This document shows, piece after piece, positions 40,412-49,986 of a stretch of DNA of 64,000 nt; position 1 is the first letter of the stretch, and each line of letters begins with the position of its first letter. This stretch comes from Shewanella nanhaiensis. GTDB taxonomy: Bacteria; Pseudomonadota; Gammaproteobacteria; Enterobacterales; Shewanellaceae. The notes under the pieces are model-generated. The model did no database searches and had not been told where the DNA came from. It worked only from the letters and a program-made list of their open reading frames with translations. The position numbers were made by a program, and so were the translations under genes. The DNA lies in contig NZ_JAHZST010000005.1 of NCBI RefSeq assembly GCF_019457885.1, positions 248,001 through 312,000 on the forward strand, in the 5' to 3' direction.

Positions 40412-41073
40412 CAGCTTGCCTCCTGCAGTTTCATGTTAAGCGAGTCTCTGTCTAGTGCTAAAAAGTTTTTTAAGATGGCTGAGCCTACCGCTGCACTTTT
40501 TTCGGGGTGAAACTGCACGCCCATAAAGTTATCTTTAGCGATAGCGGCGCTGAAGGCTTCACCATATTGACTATTGGCAATGGTGTACTCGCTCAGAGGT
40601 GCACGGTAGCTGTGAACAAAATAGAGATAACTGCCAGATGCAATGCCATCAAAGAGCGGATGATCAGAAACCTCTATCTGATTCCAGCCCATATGGGGCA
40701 GGGGCTGACCTTGGCTATCGAGCTCTGTCACCTCTGTTGGAATAAGCCCTAAACATTCGCAATCTACCTGTTTTCCCCCTTGCTCTTTAGAGAGACTCCC
40801 CATCATCTGCATACCTAAGCACACCCCAAGGACAGGTTGTGTCAGGCTTTGAATCAGTCCGACAAGCTGTTTATCTTTTAACGATGCCATTGCGGCGCCG
40901 GCAGTGCCGACACCGGGTAGTACGACTCTATCTGCGGCTTTAATCGCTTCATGATTGTCGGTGACTAACACATCATCAGTTAATCGCTCGAATGCATAGC
41001 GCACCGAGTTTAAGTTGGCGCAGCCCGTGTCGATAATCACAGTCGTATTTGTCTGGCTCATGATATCTCCCAT
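40411..41073 (-). CDS. hisH: Imidazole glycerol phosphate synthase glutaminase subunit
   Basis: A 220-residue class I glutamine amidotransferase that supplies ammonia to HisF. The nucleophile Cys is in [10 protein letters not shown]; His and Glu of the triad are in VQFHPEKSA. The ATG at 41073 (MGDIMSQTN) is used here; a second ATG four codons later is equally plausible. It needs HisF as partner, so separation of hisF from hisH by the gal cassette is notable. Confidence 0.95.
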   Translation of the reverse strand: MGDIMSQTNTTVIIDTGCANLNSVRYAFERLTDDVLVTDNHEAIKAADRVVLPGVGTAGAAMASLKDKQLVGLIQSLTQPVLGVCLGMQMMGSLSKEQGGKQVDCECLGLIPTEVTELDSQGQPLPHMGWNQIEVSDHPLFDGIASGSYLYFVHSYRAPLSEYTIANSQYGEAFSAAIAKDNFMGVQFHPEKSAAVGSAILKNFLALDRDSLNMKLQEAS

Positions 41074-41110
41074 TGAGTCAGGCTGACTGTTTGTTGCTGG
41101 TTAACCATGA

Positions 41111-42190
41111 CTAAAGTACCCCTTTACTCGATGGTAAGTTGTCACCTTCGACTTTTACCGCCTGACGTAGCGTACGGCCTAGCACCTTAAATAGGCTTTC
41201 AACCTTGTGATGGTCGTTGTCACCCTCAGTGGATAAGTGCAAGGTACAACGCAGACCATCGGCAAATGAGCGGAAAAAGTGTGGCACCATCTCTGTGGCC
41301 ATTGAACCGACGAGTTCACGCTCAAACTCCCCTTTAAATTTAATAAAGGGGCGTCCTGATAGGTCGAGTAAGCAGGAGGCACTGGCTTCATCCATGGGAA
41401 TGGCTTGCTCAAACGCATCACCAAAACGGGCGATGCCGCGTTTATCTCCCAGCGCTTGTCTAAGTGCATCACCAATGGCCAGGGCTGTATCTTCAACGCT
41501 GTGATGGTCATCAATTTCAAGATCGCCGTCAACGAATACGTCCATCTTAAAGCTGCCGTGGGTCGCTATCTGATCTAACATGTGGTCAAAAAATCCGATG
41601 CCGGTTTCAATAGTGCCTTTATCTTGAGAGTCTAGATCTATGGTGACACGTATATCAGTCTCTTTGGTGGTGCGGGTCACGCTGGCAACACGTTCACGAG
41701 TTAACAACTGCTCGGTAATCGCGTTCCAGTTTAGGGTCTCACGATTATATTGCAGGCCTTTAACGCCCATGGCATCGGCCAACCCCATGTCTGTGTGGCG
41801 ATCGCCAATGACTGCCGAGCGGGTAAAATCGACTTTACCTGAGGTGAGGTACTCTTTGACGAGCCCAAGTTTTGGCTTGCGGCAGCTACAGTTTTCATCA
41901 TCAAAGTGAGGGCAGAGCAGCACTTCGTCAAAAATCACTCCCTGACTCTCTAAAATCTGCATCATCATATTTTGTGGTGCATCAAAGTCATCTTTTGGAA
42001 AAGAGGGGGTGCCCAGTCCATCTTGATTGCTAACCATGACGAGACGATAACCCGCATCCTGTAGTTTTAAAAGTGAAGGAATAAGTTGTGGCTCGAAAAC
42101 CAATTTCGCTAGGCTATCGACCTGTTTATCCGTGATTGGCTCCTCAATCATAGTGCCATCGCGGTCGATAAATAAGATGTTTTGCTTCAT
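41111..42190 (-). CDS. hisB: Bifunctional histidinol-phosphatase / IGP dehydratase
   Basis: A 359-residue enterobacterial-type fusion. The N-terminal HAD phosphatase has [11 protein letters not shown] (D9, D11) and a zinc loop [15 protein letters not shown]. The C-terminal IGP dehydratase starts near residue 168, with [11 protein letters not shown] and the metal-binding [10 protein letters not shown] and DNDHHKVE motifs. It catalyses steps 6 and 8. It sits between hisC and hisH. Confidence 0.97.
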   Translation of the reverse strand: MKQNILFIDRDGTMIEEPITDKQVDSLAKLVFEPQLIPSLLKLQDAGYRLVMVSNQDGLGTPSFPKDDFDAPQNMMMQILESQGVIFDEVLLCPHFDDENCSCRKPKLGLVKEYLTSGKVDFTRSAVIGDRHTDMGLADAMGVKGLQYNRETLNWNAITEQLLTRERVASVTRTTKETDIRVTIDLDSQDKGTIETGIGFFDHMLDQIATHGSFKMDVFVDGDLEIDDHHSVEDTALAIGDALRQALGDKRGIARFGDAFEQAIPMDEASASCLLDLSGRPFIKFKGEFERELVGSMATEMVPHFFRSFADGLRCTLHLSTEGDNDHHKVESLFKVLGRTLRQAVKVEGDNLPSSKGVL

Positions 42191-42253
42191 GATGTGTTAA
42201 CCCTTAAATCTGTTTAATACTTATCATTATTGTTAGCGTATCTAGTCAATAAC

Positions 42254-43300
42254 TTATTGGTTTAATATGTTAATTATTGCATCCGTATCGCTTTGATTAC
42301 TGAAGCTAAAGCGGATGCAGTTAGTCAGTTTGGGATCGTTATAAGCTCTTGCCACTATCCCTGCGGTGTGTAGTCTCTCGCTCACCGTCGATGTTTGAAA
42401 CTTGGCTAAGACAAAGTTACCGTTAGCGGGAAGTACCTTGGCGCCAATGCTTTGCAGTGCATCGCTTAATCGTGCGCCGCAGCTTTTTAGACTCTTGACC
42501 TGCTGTCTCATCAGCTCAATACCTGAATCACTTAAGGCCGATGTTGCTAACTGTGATACGGGAAGGGGCACCGGATAGGGCGCAATAACCCGCATCACCA
42601 TGTCGCAAATATTAGGGTTAGCCATCAAAAATCCACAGCGTGCACCAGCGAGTGAAAATGCCTTGGAGAGGGTTCTTAATACAACTAAGTTATCATATTT
42701 TTCAATAAGATGAGCAACGCTATACTCAGGGCAGAACTCGATATATGCTTCATCAACAACCACCATACTCTCGGGCAGTTTTGTGAGTACTTGCTCGATA
42801 CTCTCTACATCAATAACTGTGCCTGTGGGGTTGTTGGGGTTACAGATAAATACCAGCTTTGCACCTTGCGTTTGGTTAACGATATCCTTTGGCAGTTGAT
42901 AATCAGCGGTCAAGCTCAAGCTTTTAACACTAACATTGAACGTCTTGGCGCTAATGGCATACATACCGTAGGTTGGCCCAAAACTGGCAATTGAGTCTAT
43001 GCCGGGAATACAGAAGGTACGAATGAGCAGTTCAATGGCTTCATCTGCGCCGCGTCCGGTGATGATGCTCTGTTCACTCACTCCTGAGTAACGGCTATAG
43101 GCCGAGATAAGCTCAGGTGGTTGACACTCTGGGTAGCGGTTTAGGTTTGCCAGCTCTGAGTTATTAAAAGGGGACTCGTTAGCATTGATCCAGATATCAC
43201 CACGCCCACCGATCCGCCTTGCCGATTGATAGACTTCAAGCTCCAACAGCTCAGATCTGGCAAGGCGTTGAGCAAGAGGGCGCTGTTTGATATTTCTCAT
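42254..43300 (-). CDS. hisC: Histidinol-phosphate aminotransferase
   Basis: A 348-residue PLP class I/II aminotransferase. It has CNPNNPTG (cofactor-binding Asn), VVDEAYIEF, and the PLP lysine in LRTLSKAFSLAGARCGF. Its start overlaps the hisD stop by four bases (ATGA). Transfers the amino group from glutamate to imidazole-acetol phosphate. Confidence 0.97.
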   Translation of the reverse strand: MRNIKQRPLAQRLARSELLELEVYQSARRIGGRGDIWINANESPFNNSELANLNRYPECQPPELISAYSRYSGVSEQSIITGRGADEAIELLIRTFCIPGIDSIASFGPTYGMYAISAKTFNVSVKSLSLTADYQLPKDIVNQTQGAKLVFICNPNNPTGTVIDVESIEQVLTKLPESMVVVDEAYIEFCPEYSVAHLIEKYDNLVVLRTLSKAFSLAGARCGFLMANPNICDMVMRVIAPYPVPLPVSQLATSALSDSGIELMRQQVKSLKSCGARLSDALQSIGAKVLPANGNFVLAKFQTSTVSERLHTAGIVARAYNDPKLTNCIRFSFSNQSDTDAIINILNQ

Positions 43301-44598
43301 AAGCTCTCTCCGGCTAGTGATGCTAAGCGAATGGCAATGGCATTTTTGTGGGCATCGAGTTGCTCGGCTGCTGCGAGAGCCATGACTGTTTGACCTAAGC
43401 CTTGCAGCCCATCGGCGCTTAGCTCCTGAACAGTGAAGCGGCGAGAGAAGTCTGCAAGTGAGAGGCTAGAGACAGCTCGGCTATAACCATAGGTCGGTAA
43501 GACATGGTTGGTGCCACTGGCGTAATCTCCTACAGACTCTGGCGTGTAAGCGCCTAGAAAGACTGAGCCAGCAGCGCGAACCTTATTCAGTAGTTCACGT
43601 GGAGCCTGAGTCTGAATAATTAAGTGCTCAGGACCATAACGGTTAGAAACCTGAACCGCTTCATCCATATCGTTAACCAGTAAGATACGACTGGCACTCA
43701 ATGCGGTGACGGCTATCTCCCAACGGCTCAGTTGTGCTAATTGCTGTTTAAGTGAAGCGTTGACCTGCTCTGCTAAAGGTGAAGAGTCAGTAACTAACAT
43801 CACTTGCGAGTCTGGACCGTGCTCGGCTTGTGACAGTAGATCCGCGGCAATAAAGTCTGGGTTTGCATCGCTATCGGCAATCACAAGCACTTCAGAGGGG
43901 CCAGCTGGCATATCGATACTCACCACGCAGCGACTGTCTTGGGAAACAAGACGTTTGGCTTCGGTAACATAGCGATTGCCTGGGCCAAAAATTTTATCAA
44001 CGGCGGGGATAGTTTCAGTGCCAAAAGCCATTGCTGCAATGGCTTGTGCACCGCCAACCTGAAAGATATCAGTGATCCCACACTCTTGAGCTGCATAGAT
44101 GATGGCATCATCTATGGGGGGCGGTGACACTAGTACTCGCTGCTGACATCCAGCGATCTGGGCTGGAAGTGCGAGCATAAGTACGGTAGAGATTAACGGT
44201 GCGCTGCCGCCAGGGATATAGAGGCCGACTTTTTCAATCGCTTCTGAGCGCAATTCGCAGCGAACCCCTGCTTGAGTTTCAACTTCAACTGGCGTGAATG
44301 CTTGTGCCTTGTGAAATGCATTAATGTTGGTTATGGCCTGGGAGATTGCCTGCTTAATTTCACTGCTGACACGAGATGATGCAGCTTCTATCTCATCCAC
44401 GCAGAGCTTTAAGTTCTGAGTCTTTATCCCATCAAACTTGAGGTTAAAGTCAGCCAATGCAGTGTCTTTATCCGCTTGTACACGATTGATGATATCCAGT
44501 ACATTTTGTTCCATATCGGCATCGCCAACTAATGGGGAGCGAGCGAGTGCGGTTTGTTGTTCACTCTGCGTGAGCTGTGACCAGTTGAAGATCTCCAT
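43297..44598 (-). CDS. hisD: Histidinol dehydrogenase
   Basis: A 433-residue zinc enzyme oxidising histidinol to histidine in two NAD-dependent steps. Signatures are EKVGLYIPGGSAPLISTVLM (in part), IFGPGNRYVTEAKR, SIDMPAGPSEVLVIAD, SQAEHGPDSQVMLVT and GPEHLIIQ. Three bases separate it from hisG. Confidence 0.97.
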   Translation of the reverse strand: MEIFNWSQLTQSEQQTALARSPLVGDADMEQNVLDIINRVQADKDTALADFNLKFDGIKTQNLKLCVDEIEAASSRVSSEIKQAISQAITNINAFHKAQAFTPVEVETQAGVRCELRSEAIEKVGLYIPGGSAPLISTVLMLALPAQIAGCQQRVLVSPPPIDDAIIYAAQECGITDIFQVGGAQAIAAMAFGTETIPAVDKIFGPGNRYVTEAKRLVSQDSRCVVSIDMPAGPSEVLVIADSDANPDFIAADLLSQAEHGPDSQVMLVTDSSPLAEQVNASLKQQLAQLSRWEIAVTALSASRILLVNDMDEAVQVSNRYGPEHLIIQTQAPRELLNKVRAAGSVFLGAYTPESVGDYASGTNHVLPTYGYSRAVSSLSLADFSRRFTVQELSADGLQGLGQTVMALAAAEQLDAHKNAIAIRLASLAGESL

Positions 44599-44601
44599 CT
44601 G

Positions 44602-45501
44602 CTACCCCATCATCTTTTCAATTGGCATCACTAGGATTGAGCTGGCACCGAGCTGTGTTAGCTCCTCCATGGTATCCCAGAAGAGATCTTCAGTGCTGAC
44701 AGCGTGGATAGCGACACGATTGGTATCATCGTTTAGAGGTAGCACTGTTGGATTTTCAGCGCCAGGGAGTAGGGCTACGATCTGCTCTAGTGTCTCTGTC
44801 GGTGCGTGTAGCAAGATATATTTGCTCTCTTTAGCGCGAACAACACCATTAATACGAGACAAGATTTTTTCGATAAGGGCTTGCTTTGCGGGTAGCTGAA
44901 CTTCAGAGGATTGAATGATGCAGGCATTAGAGCGGTAGATGACTTCAGTTTCATAAAGGCCATTGGCCTCTAACGTGGCGCCTGTAGAGACCAGATCACA
45001 AATGCCATCAGCCAGTCCTGCACGTGGGGCTACCTCTACTGAGCCTTTGAGCATACAGTCATTGTAGGTGATCCCTTTTCTCTGCATATAGCGACGCAAC
45101 AGGTTTGGGTAGGAGGTGGCGATGCGAAGGCCTTCGAGGGAGCTGGCATCTTCATAGTTAAACTCGTTGGGTACCGCTAGCGATAGACGACATGCGCCGA
45201 AGTCCAGCTCACGTAACTTAATGCAACTTGCTGGTTTATCAAGGCGTTCGCGTTCAATCTGCTCCTCTTCGAGCACATTTTCACCTATGATCCCAAGATC
45301 GACCACACCGTCCATGACTAGACCTGGAATATCATCGTCACGTACACGCAAAAGATCGATTGGCAAGTTATCAGAGTGGGCGATAAGTCGTTGCTCATTG
45401 ATGTTGAATTTAACGCCACAACTTCTTAGTAGTTTCATCGACTCTTTCGAGAGGCGACCTGATTTCTGGATGGCGATGCGTAATCTGTTTGACTCTGACA
45501 T
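44602..45501 (-). CDS. hisG: ATP phosphoribosyltransferase (long form)
   Basis: First enzyme of histidine synthesis and feedback target, 299 residues. It has the long HisG-L form: two catalytic domains ([50 protein letters not shown]) and a C-terminal ACT-like regulatory domain (about 225-299, [20 protein letters not shown]). First structural gene after the leader/attenuator. Confidence 0.97.
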   Translation of the reverse strand: MSESNRLRIAIQKSGRLSKESMKLLRSCGVKFNINEQRLIAHSDNLPIDLLRVRDDDIPGLVMDGVVDLGIIGENVLEEEQIERERLDKPASCIKLRELDFGACRLSLAVPNEFNYEDASSLEGLRIATSYPNLLRRYMQRKGITYNDCMLKGSVEVAPRAGLADGICDLVSTGATLEANGLYETEVIYRSNACIIQSSEVQLPAKQALIEKILSRINGVVRAKESKYILLHAPTETLEQIVALLPGAENPTVLPLNDDTNRVAIHAVSTEDLFWDTMEELTQLGASSILVMPIEKMMG

Positions 45502-45593
45502 GATGTGATCCCTATAAGTTGATTCAAATATCTGTTTAAATTTGTTGCTGGCTAATATTAAATCTTTATTTATCAGCCAGATAAGCTAAAACG

Positions 45594-45624
45594 AAAAACC
45601 CCCGGAATTCCTTCCAGGGGTTTT
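45594..45624 (-). terminator. his operon attenuator terminator
   Basis: On the minus strand AAAACCCC...GGGGTTTT with inner GGAA/TTCC forms a long GC-rich hairpin ending in TTTTT. It lies between the His-rich leader peptide and hisG, exactly where the classical his attenuator stands. Confidence 0.92.
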
Positions 45625-45658
45625 GATATGCTTGAATCAACCGCCAGAAGGATAGTCT

Positions 45659-45682
45659 CCTTCGGCAGTGAGCTTCCGAAGG
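45659..45682 (-). promoter_or_regulatory. his leader pause/antiterminator hairpin
   Basis: CCTTCGG/CCGAAGG (7 bp, 10-base loop) starts directly at the leader-peptide stop. It corresponds to the 1:2 stem that would be opened or closed depending on ribosome position on the His codons. Confidence 0.7.
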
Positions 45683-45730
45683 CTACCGCATATGGTGGTG
45701 ATGATGCACAGTGTTCAGAAGCTTTATCAT
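45683..45730 (-). CDS. hisL: his operon leader peptide
   Basis: A 15-residue peptide, MIKLLNTVHHHHHMR, ends in TAG and contains five consecutive histidine codons. Followed by the pause hairpin and terminator, it is a textbook histidine attenuator: low His-tRNA stalls the ribosome and prevents terminator formation. Too short for ordinary gene callers. Confidence 0.93.
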   Translation of the reverse strand: MIKLLNTVHHHHHMR

Positions 45731-46038
45731 AATCTTGTCTCTATCTTATCAAGTATATTGGGAGTCTGGTGACTCTTTTGTAAAATGGATATCCAATTAA
45801 TATGAATATCTAATCAATTGCGACAGCATCTTTGCCAGTCGATATATTTAAACTAAACACTTTCAGAAATGATTGCAACAGCTAATTGATAATGATGAAT
45901 ACTCTTCAAGTATAAGTTAGATGATTAAGTCTGTTTCACAATTGTTCTGCTGTCGAAACAATCCTGTAGGCCTTGTAACTAAAAATAGGAACTTCGCAGG
46001 TTTTTACCACTTGGCACTTTGTGTTGCTTGAAGCTATG
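45731..46038. other. his promoter region and AraC gene 3' flank
   Basis: No gene is called. A TATACT (minus strand, plus coordinates 45752-45757) may be the -10 of the his promoter, about 20-25 bases before the leader ATG; no strong -35 is paired with it. A GAGTC/GACTC mini-hairpin lies at 45762-45775. The rest is A/T-rich. Confidence 0.35.
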
Positions 46039-46902
46039 TCAGAGTTGGCTTTTCTGAAATGCTCTGGGTGTGATCCCAAACTGTTTTTTGAAGTACCTTC
46101 CCATATGGCTCTGATTTGCAAAGCCGCAGTCAAGGGCGATATCTGACAAGCTCTGTGCGCTTGTTTTAAGTAGATGTTTAACCTGTTCTATTCGGATATA
46201 GGTTAAGTATTCTTGTGGCGTGCGTGCAAAACTCTCTTTAAACATGCGGCAGAAATGATACTCACTAAGCTGAGCTAAGTCGGCCAGCTCGCAAAGATAG
46301 ATCTGACGGTGGTAGTGTTGTTGAATATAATCACTGATTAGCCTTGCAACATGGGGAGAAAGTCCGCCCTTTATGCGATTTAAGGACTTTGTCAGCCCAC
46401 TGCTTTGTAACATGGACACCAGTACTGTGTTAGTTATCTGCTCCAGAGCAAGGTGACTTTGTGTGTGCCAGTCTATATTGGCTACCTGATATCTAAACAG
46501 GGACTCAAGGCCTTGATTTTCAAAGAAGGTAAGCTCAGGTACCTCTATCGTTCTAGGGTCCATATCGAAGACTTTCAAAGCGAGCTGTTTAAGGTAGTTA
46601 TCATCAAAGTAGAGGTGCATAAATTGCTGCGGTATGCCAAGTTGCCAGCGGCTTTCACTGTCTTTAGGCATTAAGCTGAATCGACCTGGCCCACCAAAAT
46701 CTGCTTGAATATCAGTTCTGTGAGTTTCATAACCCCCACTTAGATACATGCTTAAGGTGTGCTGTTTATCATTGATGTAGAACAAACGTTCCTCGCTGTT
46801 TTGATAATGAGCCCAGCTGAGGTTCTCCGTTAACGCATGTTGGCGGAAACAGATTTTGTGTGAATCATTAAAACTGATGTGCTTGTTATGATTTTCGCTC
46901 AT
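46039..46902 (-). CDS. AraC-family transcriptional regulator
   Basis: A 287-residue regulator from the ATG at 46902 (a TTG at 46941 is also open). The C-terminal AraC domain has both helix-turn-helix units: LCELADLAQLSEYHFCRMFKESFARTPQEYL and SLSDIALDCGFANQSHMGRYFKKQFGITPRAFQ, in parts. The N-terminal half is a cupin-like sensor of unknown ligand. Divergent from a DMT-family exporter, which it probably controls. Confidence 0.88.
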   Translation of the reverse strand: MSENHNKHISFNDSHKICFRQHALTENLSWAHYQNSEERLFYINDKQHTLSMYLSGGYETHRTDIQADFGGPGRFSLMPKDSESRWQLGIPQQFMHLYFDDNYLKQLALKVFDMDPRTIEVPELTFFENQGLESLFRYQVANIDWHTQSHLALEQITNTVLVSMLQSSGLTKSLNRIKGGLSPHVARLISDYIQQHYHRQIYLCELADLAQLSEYHFCRMFKESFARTPQEYLTYIRIEQVKHLLKTSAQSLSDIALDCGFANQSHMGRYFKKQFGITPRAFQKSQL

Positions 46903-47046
46903 GGTTAAATAGTAACGTTTGGAATTGTAACTCTCAATCAAGGGGCAATATTAAACCGCAATATCGTGTTATTTCTCCCGCTATCGTGACAGAAAGTGGC
47001 GTCAGTGTGCGAGACACTGAGTCTATTACCTGATAGATGGGAGTGA

Positions 47047-47979
47047 ATGGTGACGGCAGTTCTGTATGGAGTGATGATTTTTGTTTGGGGATTTTCATGG
47101 ATTGCGATTAAGTGGCAGCAGGGGGAGGTACCCACTGAGGTCTCCATATTTTACCGCTTTGCTATCGCTGCAGCCTTGATGTTTGCGTTAGGTATTGTGT
47201 TTAAGAAATTGCAAGCAACGAATAGAAGGCAACATCTATTTTTTGCCCTTCAAGGACTCTGTTTATTCAGTATTAACTTTATGGCGTTTTACAGTGCGAC
47301 CCACTATATTGCCAGCGGTTTGACCGCAGTGGTGATGTCGACAGCACCACTGTTTAATGCACTACACGGTAAGTTGATCTTCAACACGCCTATTAAACGC
47401 AATTTTGGTTTAGGTGTCTTTGTCGGCTTGAGTGGTATCTTGTTACTGTTTGGCGGTGATTTAATAGATGCCCAGTGGTCACCAGAGCTGCTCTATGGTT
47501 TACTTTTTTCCCTACTTGGCACCTGGTGTTTCTCTATAGGAAATATGATCAGTATCTATAACAGTCAAAGTCAGATCCAGCCCTATACCGCAACCAGTTA
47601 TGCCATGGCGTATGGCTGTGTTGTGCTGCTGATTATCATCACTCTTAAAGGATTTAGCTTGGAGCTAGAGATGAGCACTAGATATCTTGTTAGCTTGGCC
47701 TATCTTGCCATTCCAGCATCTGTGATTGGTTTTACGGTTTATCTGATGTTGGTGGATAGATTAGGTGCGAATCAGGCGGCTTACCTGCTGCTTATCACAC
47801 CCATCGTCGCCTTAATCACCTCAAGTTTTTTTGAAGGTTACCGCTGGACACTTTATTCGAGTTTGGGGCTTGTTTGCGTTATATCGGGAAATTTGATCAC
47901 ACAAATAAAGCCCTCAATATTGGCTTCTCTTTATGGTTTTGTCCGCAGAGAAAGGAGGGTAGACAAAATCTCCAGTTAA
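47047..47979 (+). CDS. EamA/DMT-family transporter
   Basis: A 310-residue protein with ten membrane segments in two EamA repeats (FVWGFSWIAIKWQQGEVP in repeat one; VDRLGANQAAYLLLITPIVALI in repeat two). Such carriers export amino acids or metabolites. The gene shares its promoter region with the AraC regulator. GGGAG lies just before the ATG; a GTG is the very next codon. The substrate is unknown. Confidence 0.87.
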   Translation: MVTAVLYGVMIFVWGFSWIAIKWQQGEVPTEVSIFYRFAIAAALMFALGIVFKKLQATNRRQHLFFALQGLCLFSINFMAFYSATHYIASGLTAVVMSTAPLFNALHGKLIFNTPIKRNFGLGVFVGLSGILLLFGGDLIDAQWSPELLYGLLFSLLGTWCFSIGNMISIYNSQSQIQPYTATSYAMAYGCVVLLIIITLKGFSLELEMSTRYLVSLAYLAIPASVIGFTVYLMLVDRLGANQAAYLLLITPIVALITSSFFEGYRWTLYSSLGLVCVISGNLITQIKPSILASLYGFVRRERRVDKISS

Positions 47980-48059
47980 TAGGTTTTGGTTGTTTTTTGC
48001 ACTATACTGCCAATGCAGGACACTGCGATAAATCAACATTTTAAACTAAAGAGCACAGT

Positions 48060-48266
48060 ATGAGTAAAGGTACAGTTAAGTGGTTCAATGCGGATAAGGG
48101 TTATGGGTTTATTACACCAGAAGATGGTGGAAAGGATCTGTTTGTTCATCACTCAGAGATCAGAAGTGGCGGCGGATACGCAACCTTGAATGATGGTCAA
48201 TCGGTTGAGTTTGATGTCGGGGAAGGACAGAAGGGACCATGCGCAACCAATGTGATCCCTGGCTAA
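48060..48266 (+). CDS. Cold-shock domain protein
   Basis: A 68-residue CspA-family nucleic-acid chaperone with both RNA-binding motifs (KGYGFI and DLFVHH) and the start [13 protein letters not shown]. The C-terminus [13 protein letters not shown] is typical of small marine Csp proteins. Transcribed alone and closed by a terminator. TATACT at about 48003 could be its -10 box. Whether it is cold-induced cannot be seen. Confidence 0.93.
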   Translation: MSKGTVKWFNADKGYGFITPEDGGKDLFVHHSEIRSGGGYATLNDGQSVEFDVGEGQKGPCATNVIPG

Positions 48267-48273
48267 TCTATTT

Positions 48274-48297
48274 AGTCAGTACAATAGTCAGTACAAT
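48274..48297. repeat. Tandem 12-bp duplication
   Basis: AGTCAGTACAAT occurs twice head to tail just after the csp stop codon, ahead of the terminator. It is probably a slippage duplication. Confidence 0.7.
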
Positions 48298-48300
48298 AAT

Positions 48301-48328
48301 AAGCCAGTGAATTTCACTGGCTTTGTTA
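48301..48328 (+). terminator. Terminator after the cold-shock gene
   Basis: A 10-bp stem (AAGCCAGTGA/TCACTGGCTT) with an ATT loop, followed by TGTTAT; the tail is only moderately T-rich. Confidence 0.75.
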
Positions 48329-48423
48329 TATCTTTCTCCTGATTTTGGGGGATTTCGTTCTTGATATGGTTTTATAATTCTGGTTTAATCGAAATGTTAG
48401 TTTTACTAAAAAGAGATACCGCT

Positions 48424-49884
48424 ATGTCGAGTACAGATAAACCGCTTATTGATAAACAGGTCATTGAAGAGGCCTGTGAATGGTCAATTATGCATGGCGT
48501 AGCGTTTAAAAATAGTGATGGAACCGCAAGGCATTGTCCTTTTAGCATTGCGCCGATGGCAATGAAGCATCATGTTTTTCAACATATAATGAAAGTAACG
48601 CCTCTGCTTACCAAGTTGATCTCTAGAGTCTCAGAGGATCATCAATTTCTCCAATCTTCATTAACTGAAATGGCCAAGGCTGATCAATTTTTTGAACGCC
48701 TGATGGCTATTCATCAAGAGATCCATGGGATTGATGGCGAGCAAATCTTCCCCGCAAGACAGCCTCTGTTATTGATGCGAACAGATTACATGGACGATCG
48801 CCAGCAGGGCGCCAAAGTGATTGAGTTTAATGGTATCGCAGCAGGAATGGGGCCATTTGGTCAGCGCATTACTCAGCTGCATCAGTTTATGAAAAACCAG
48901 TGGCCCGAGGTTTACACTGACTGGGTTGAAGATCCCGCAAGCCATGTCGCCGATAACTTTTGCCTTGAGCAGTTGGCCGAGGCTATTGCTCATGCGGCAC
49001 GTAAGGTTAAGGCTGAGTTTGATGTAAGCGGCCAGCCGACTTTCTTGATGGTAGTGCAAAGAGGAGAGGATAATGTTTACGATCAACACCTGCTTGAAGT
49101 GGCGCTGCAAGGTTTAGGAGTGAGAACATTAAGACGAACCTTTGATCAATTAGCCTCTGAGTTGTACACCGGGGAAAACAAAAGGTTAATGCTTAAAGGT
49201 ATAGGCGCTATTGATCTGGTTTATCTACGTGCAGGCTACCAACATATCGATTACTTTGCCCCAGCGCTGGGTGAAGATATCTGCTGCCAAACCTTGAGCC
49301 AGACACGTGCTTTTATCGAGCAACATAATGTTGCACTTAACGCGACGATAAGTCAGCAACTTGCAACCAGCAAAACCATGCAGATGATCTTGACCATGAT
49401 GCCAGAACAGGCATTTTCTCGTTGGGGTTTTTCTCTTGATGAGGTGCGTCTAATGAAAAGTGTATTAGCTGAGATGTTACCTGTGAACAAAGAGACCATC
49501 GACTGGTTCTCAAGCCGTGCAGATAAAACGGCTTGGGTGCTGAAAAATCAGGGGGAGGGTGGTGGTCACTGCGTTTTTGGTGAAGAGATAACTGAACGAT
49601 TAAATCAACTAACGCCCGCAGAGTATGAAGCCTGGGCGTTGATGCAGAGGTTATTTCCCCATGAGCGAGAGCGTCCAACGCTTGCTGTGCGTAATGGAGA
49701 GATCACACAAATAGACGACTTAATCAGTGAGATAGGGCTATTTACAGCCTACTTTAATGGTAGGCCTGTAGGTGGTTCCGATGAGGTCGCAGGCTATTTA
49801 GTACGAAGTAAACCTGCAAAAGAGAATGAAGGTGGGATTCATAGTGGTCAAGGGATCTTAGACTCGATCACGTTAACTGGTTAA
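48424..49884 (+). CDS. Eukaryotic-type glutathione synthetase
   Basis: A 486-residue ATP-grasp enzyme from the ATG at 48424. It resembles animal/plant/yeast glutathione synthetase, not bacterial GshB (about 315 residues). Visible matches to the human enzyme are RTDYM (120-124), metal-site KVIEFNGIAAGMG (E134, N136), WVLKNQGEGGGHCVFGEE (K374, E378, Gly-rich loop), SEIGLFTAYF, and the substrate motif YLVRSK (R461) with the A-loop EGGIHSGQGILD. It should join gamma-glutamylcysteine and glycine. No gshA is nearby; transfer from a eukaryote-type lineage is likely. A related gamma-glutamyl dipeptide ligase role is possible. Confidence 0.88.
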   Translation: MSSTDKPLIDKQVIEEACEWSIMHGVAFKNSDGTARHCPFSIAPMAMKHHVFQHIMKVTPLLTKLISRVSEDHQFLQSSLTEMAKADQFFERLMAIHQEIHGIDGEQIFPARQPLLLMRTDYMDDRQQGAKVIEFNGIAAGMGPFGQRITQLHQFMKNQWPEVYTDWVEDPASHVADNFCLEQLAEAIAHAARKVKAEFDVSGQPTFLMVVQRGEDNVYDQHLLEVALQGLGVRTLRRTFDQLASELYTGENKRLMLKGIGAIDLVYLRAGYQHIDYFAPALGEDICCQTLSQTRAFIEQHNVALNATISQQLATSKTMQMILTMMPEQAFSRWGFSLDEVRLMKSVLAEMLPVNKETIDWFSSRADKTAWVLKNQGEGGGHCVFGEEITERLNQLTPAEYEAWALMQRLFPHERERPTLAVRNGEITQIDDLISEIGLFTAYFNGRPVGGSDEVAGYLVRSKPAKENEGGIHSGQGILDSITLTG

Positions 49885-49986
49885 GTTCTAAATAGAATCC
49901 ACATTCAGGATCTGATATTGTGCTCAATTTTATTGATTCAATTAACTCCTGAAATGACAAATGAATTTCCCACCTGAGATCTCCCT

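Noticed and set aside
45936..46133. 65-residue minus-strand frame overlapping the AraC regulator end
   Set aside because: Overlaps the conserved C-terminal HTH in another frame and has no features of its own.
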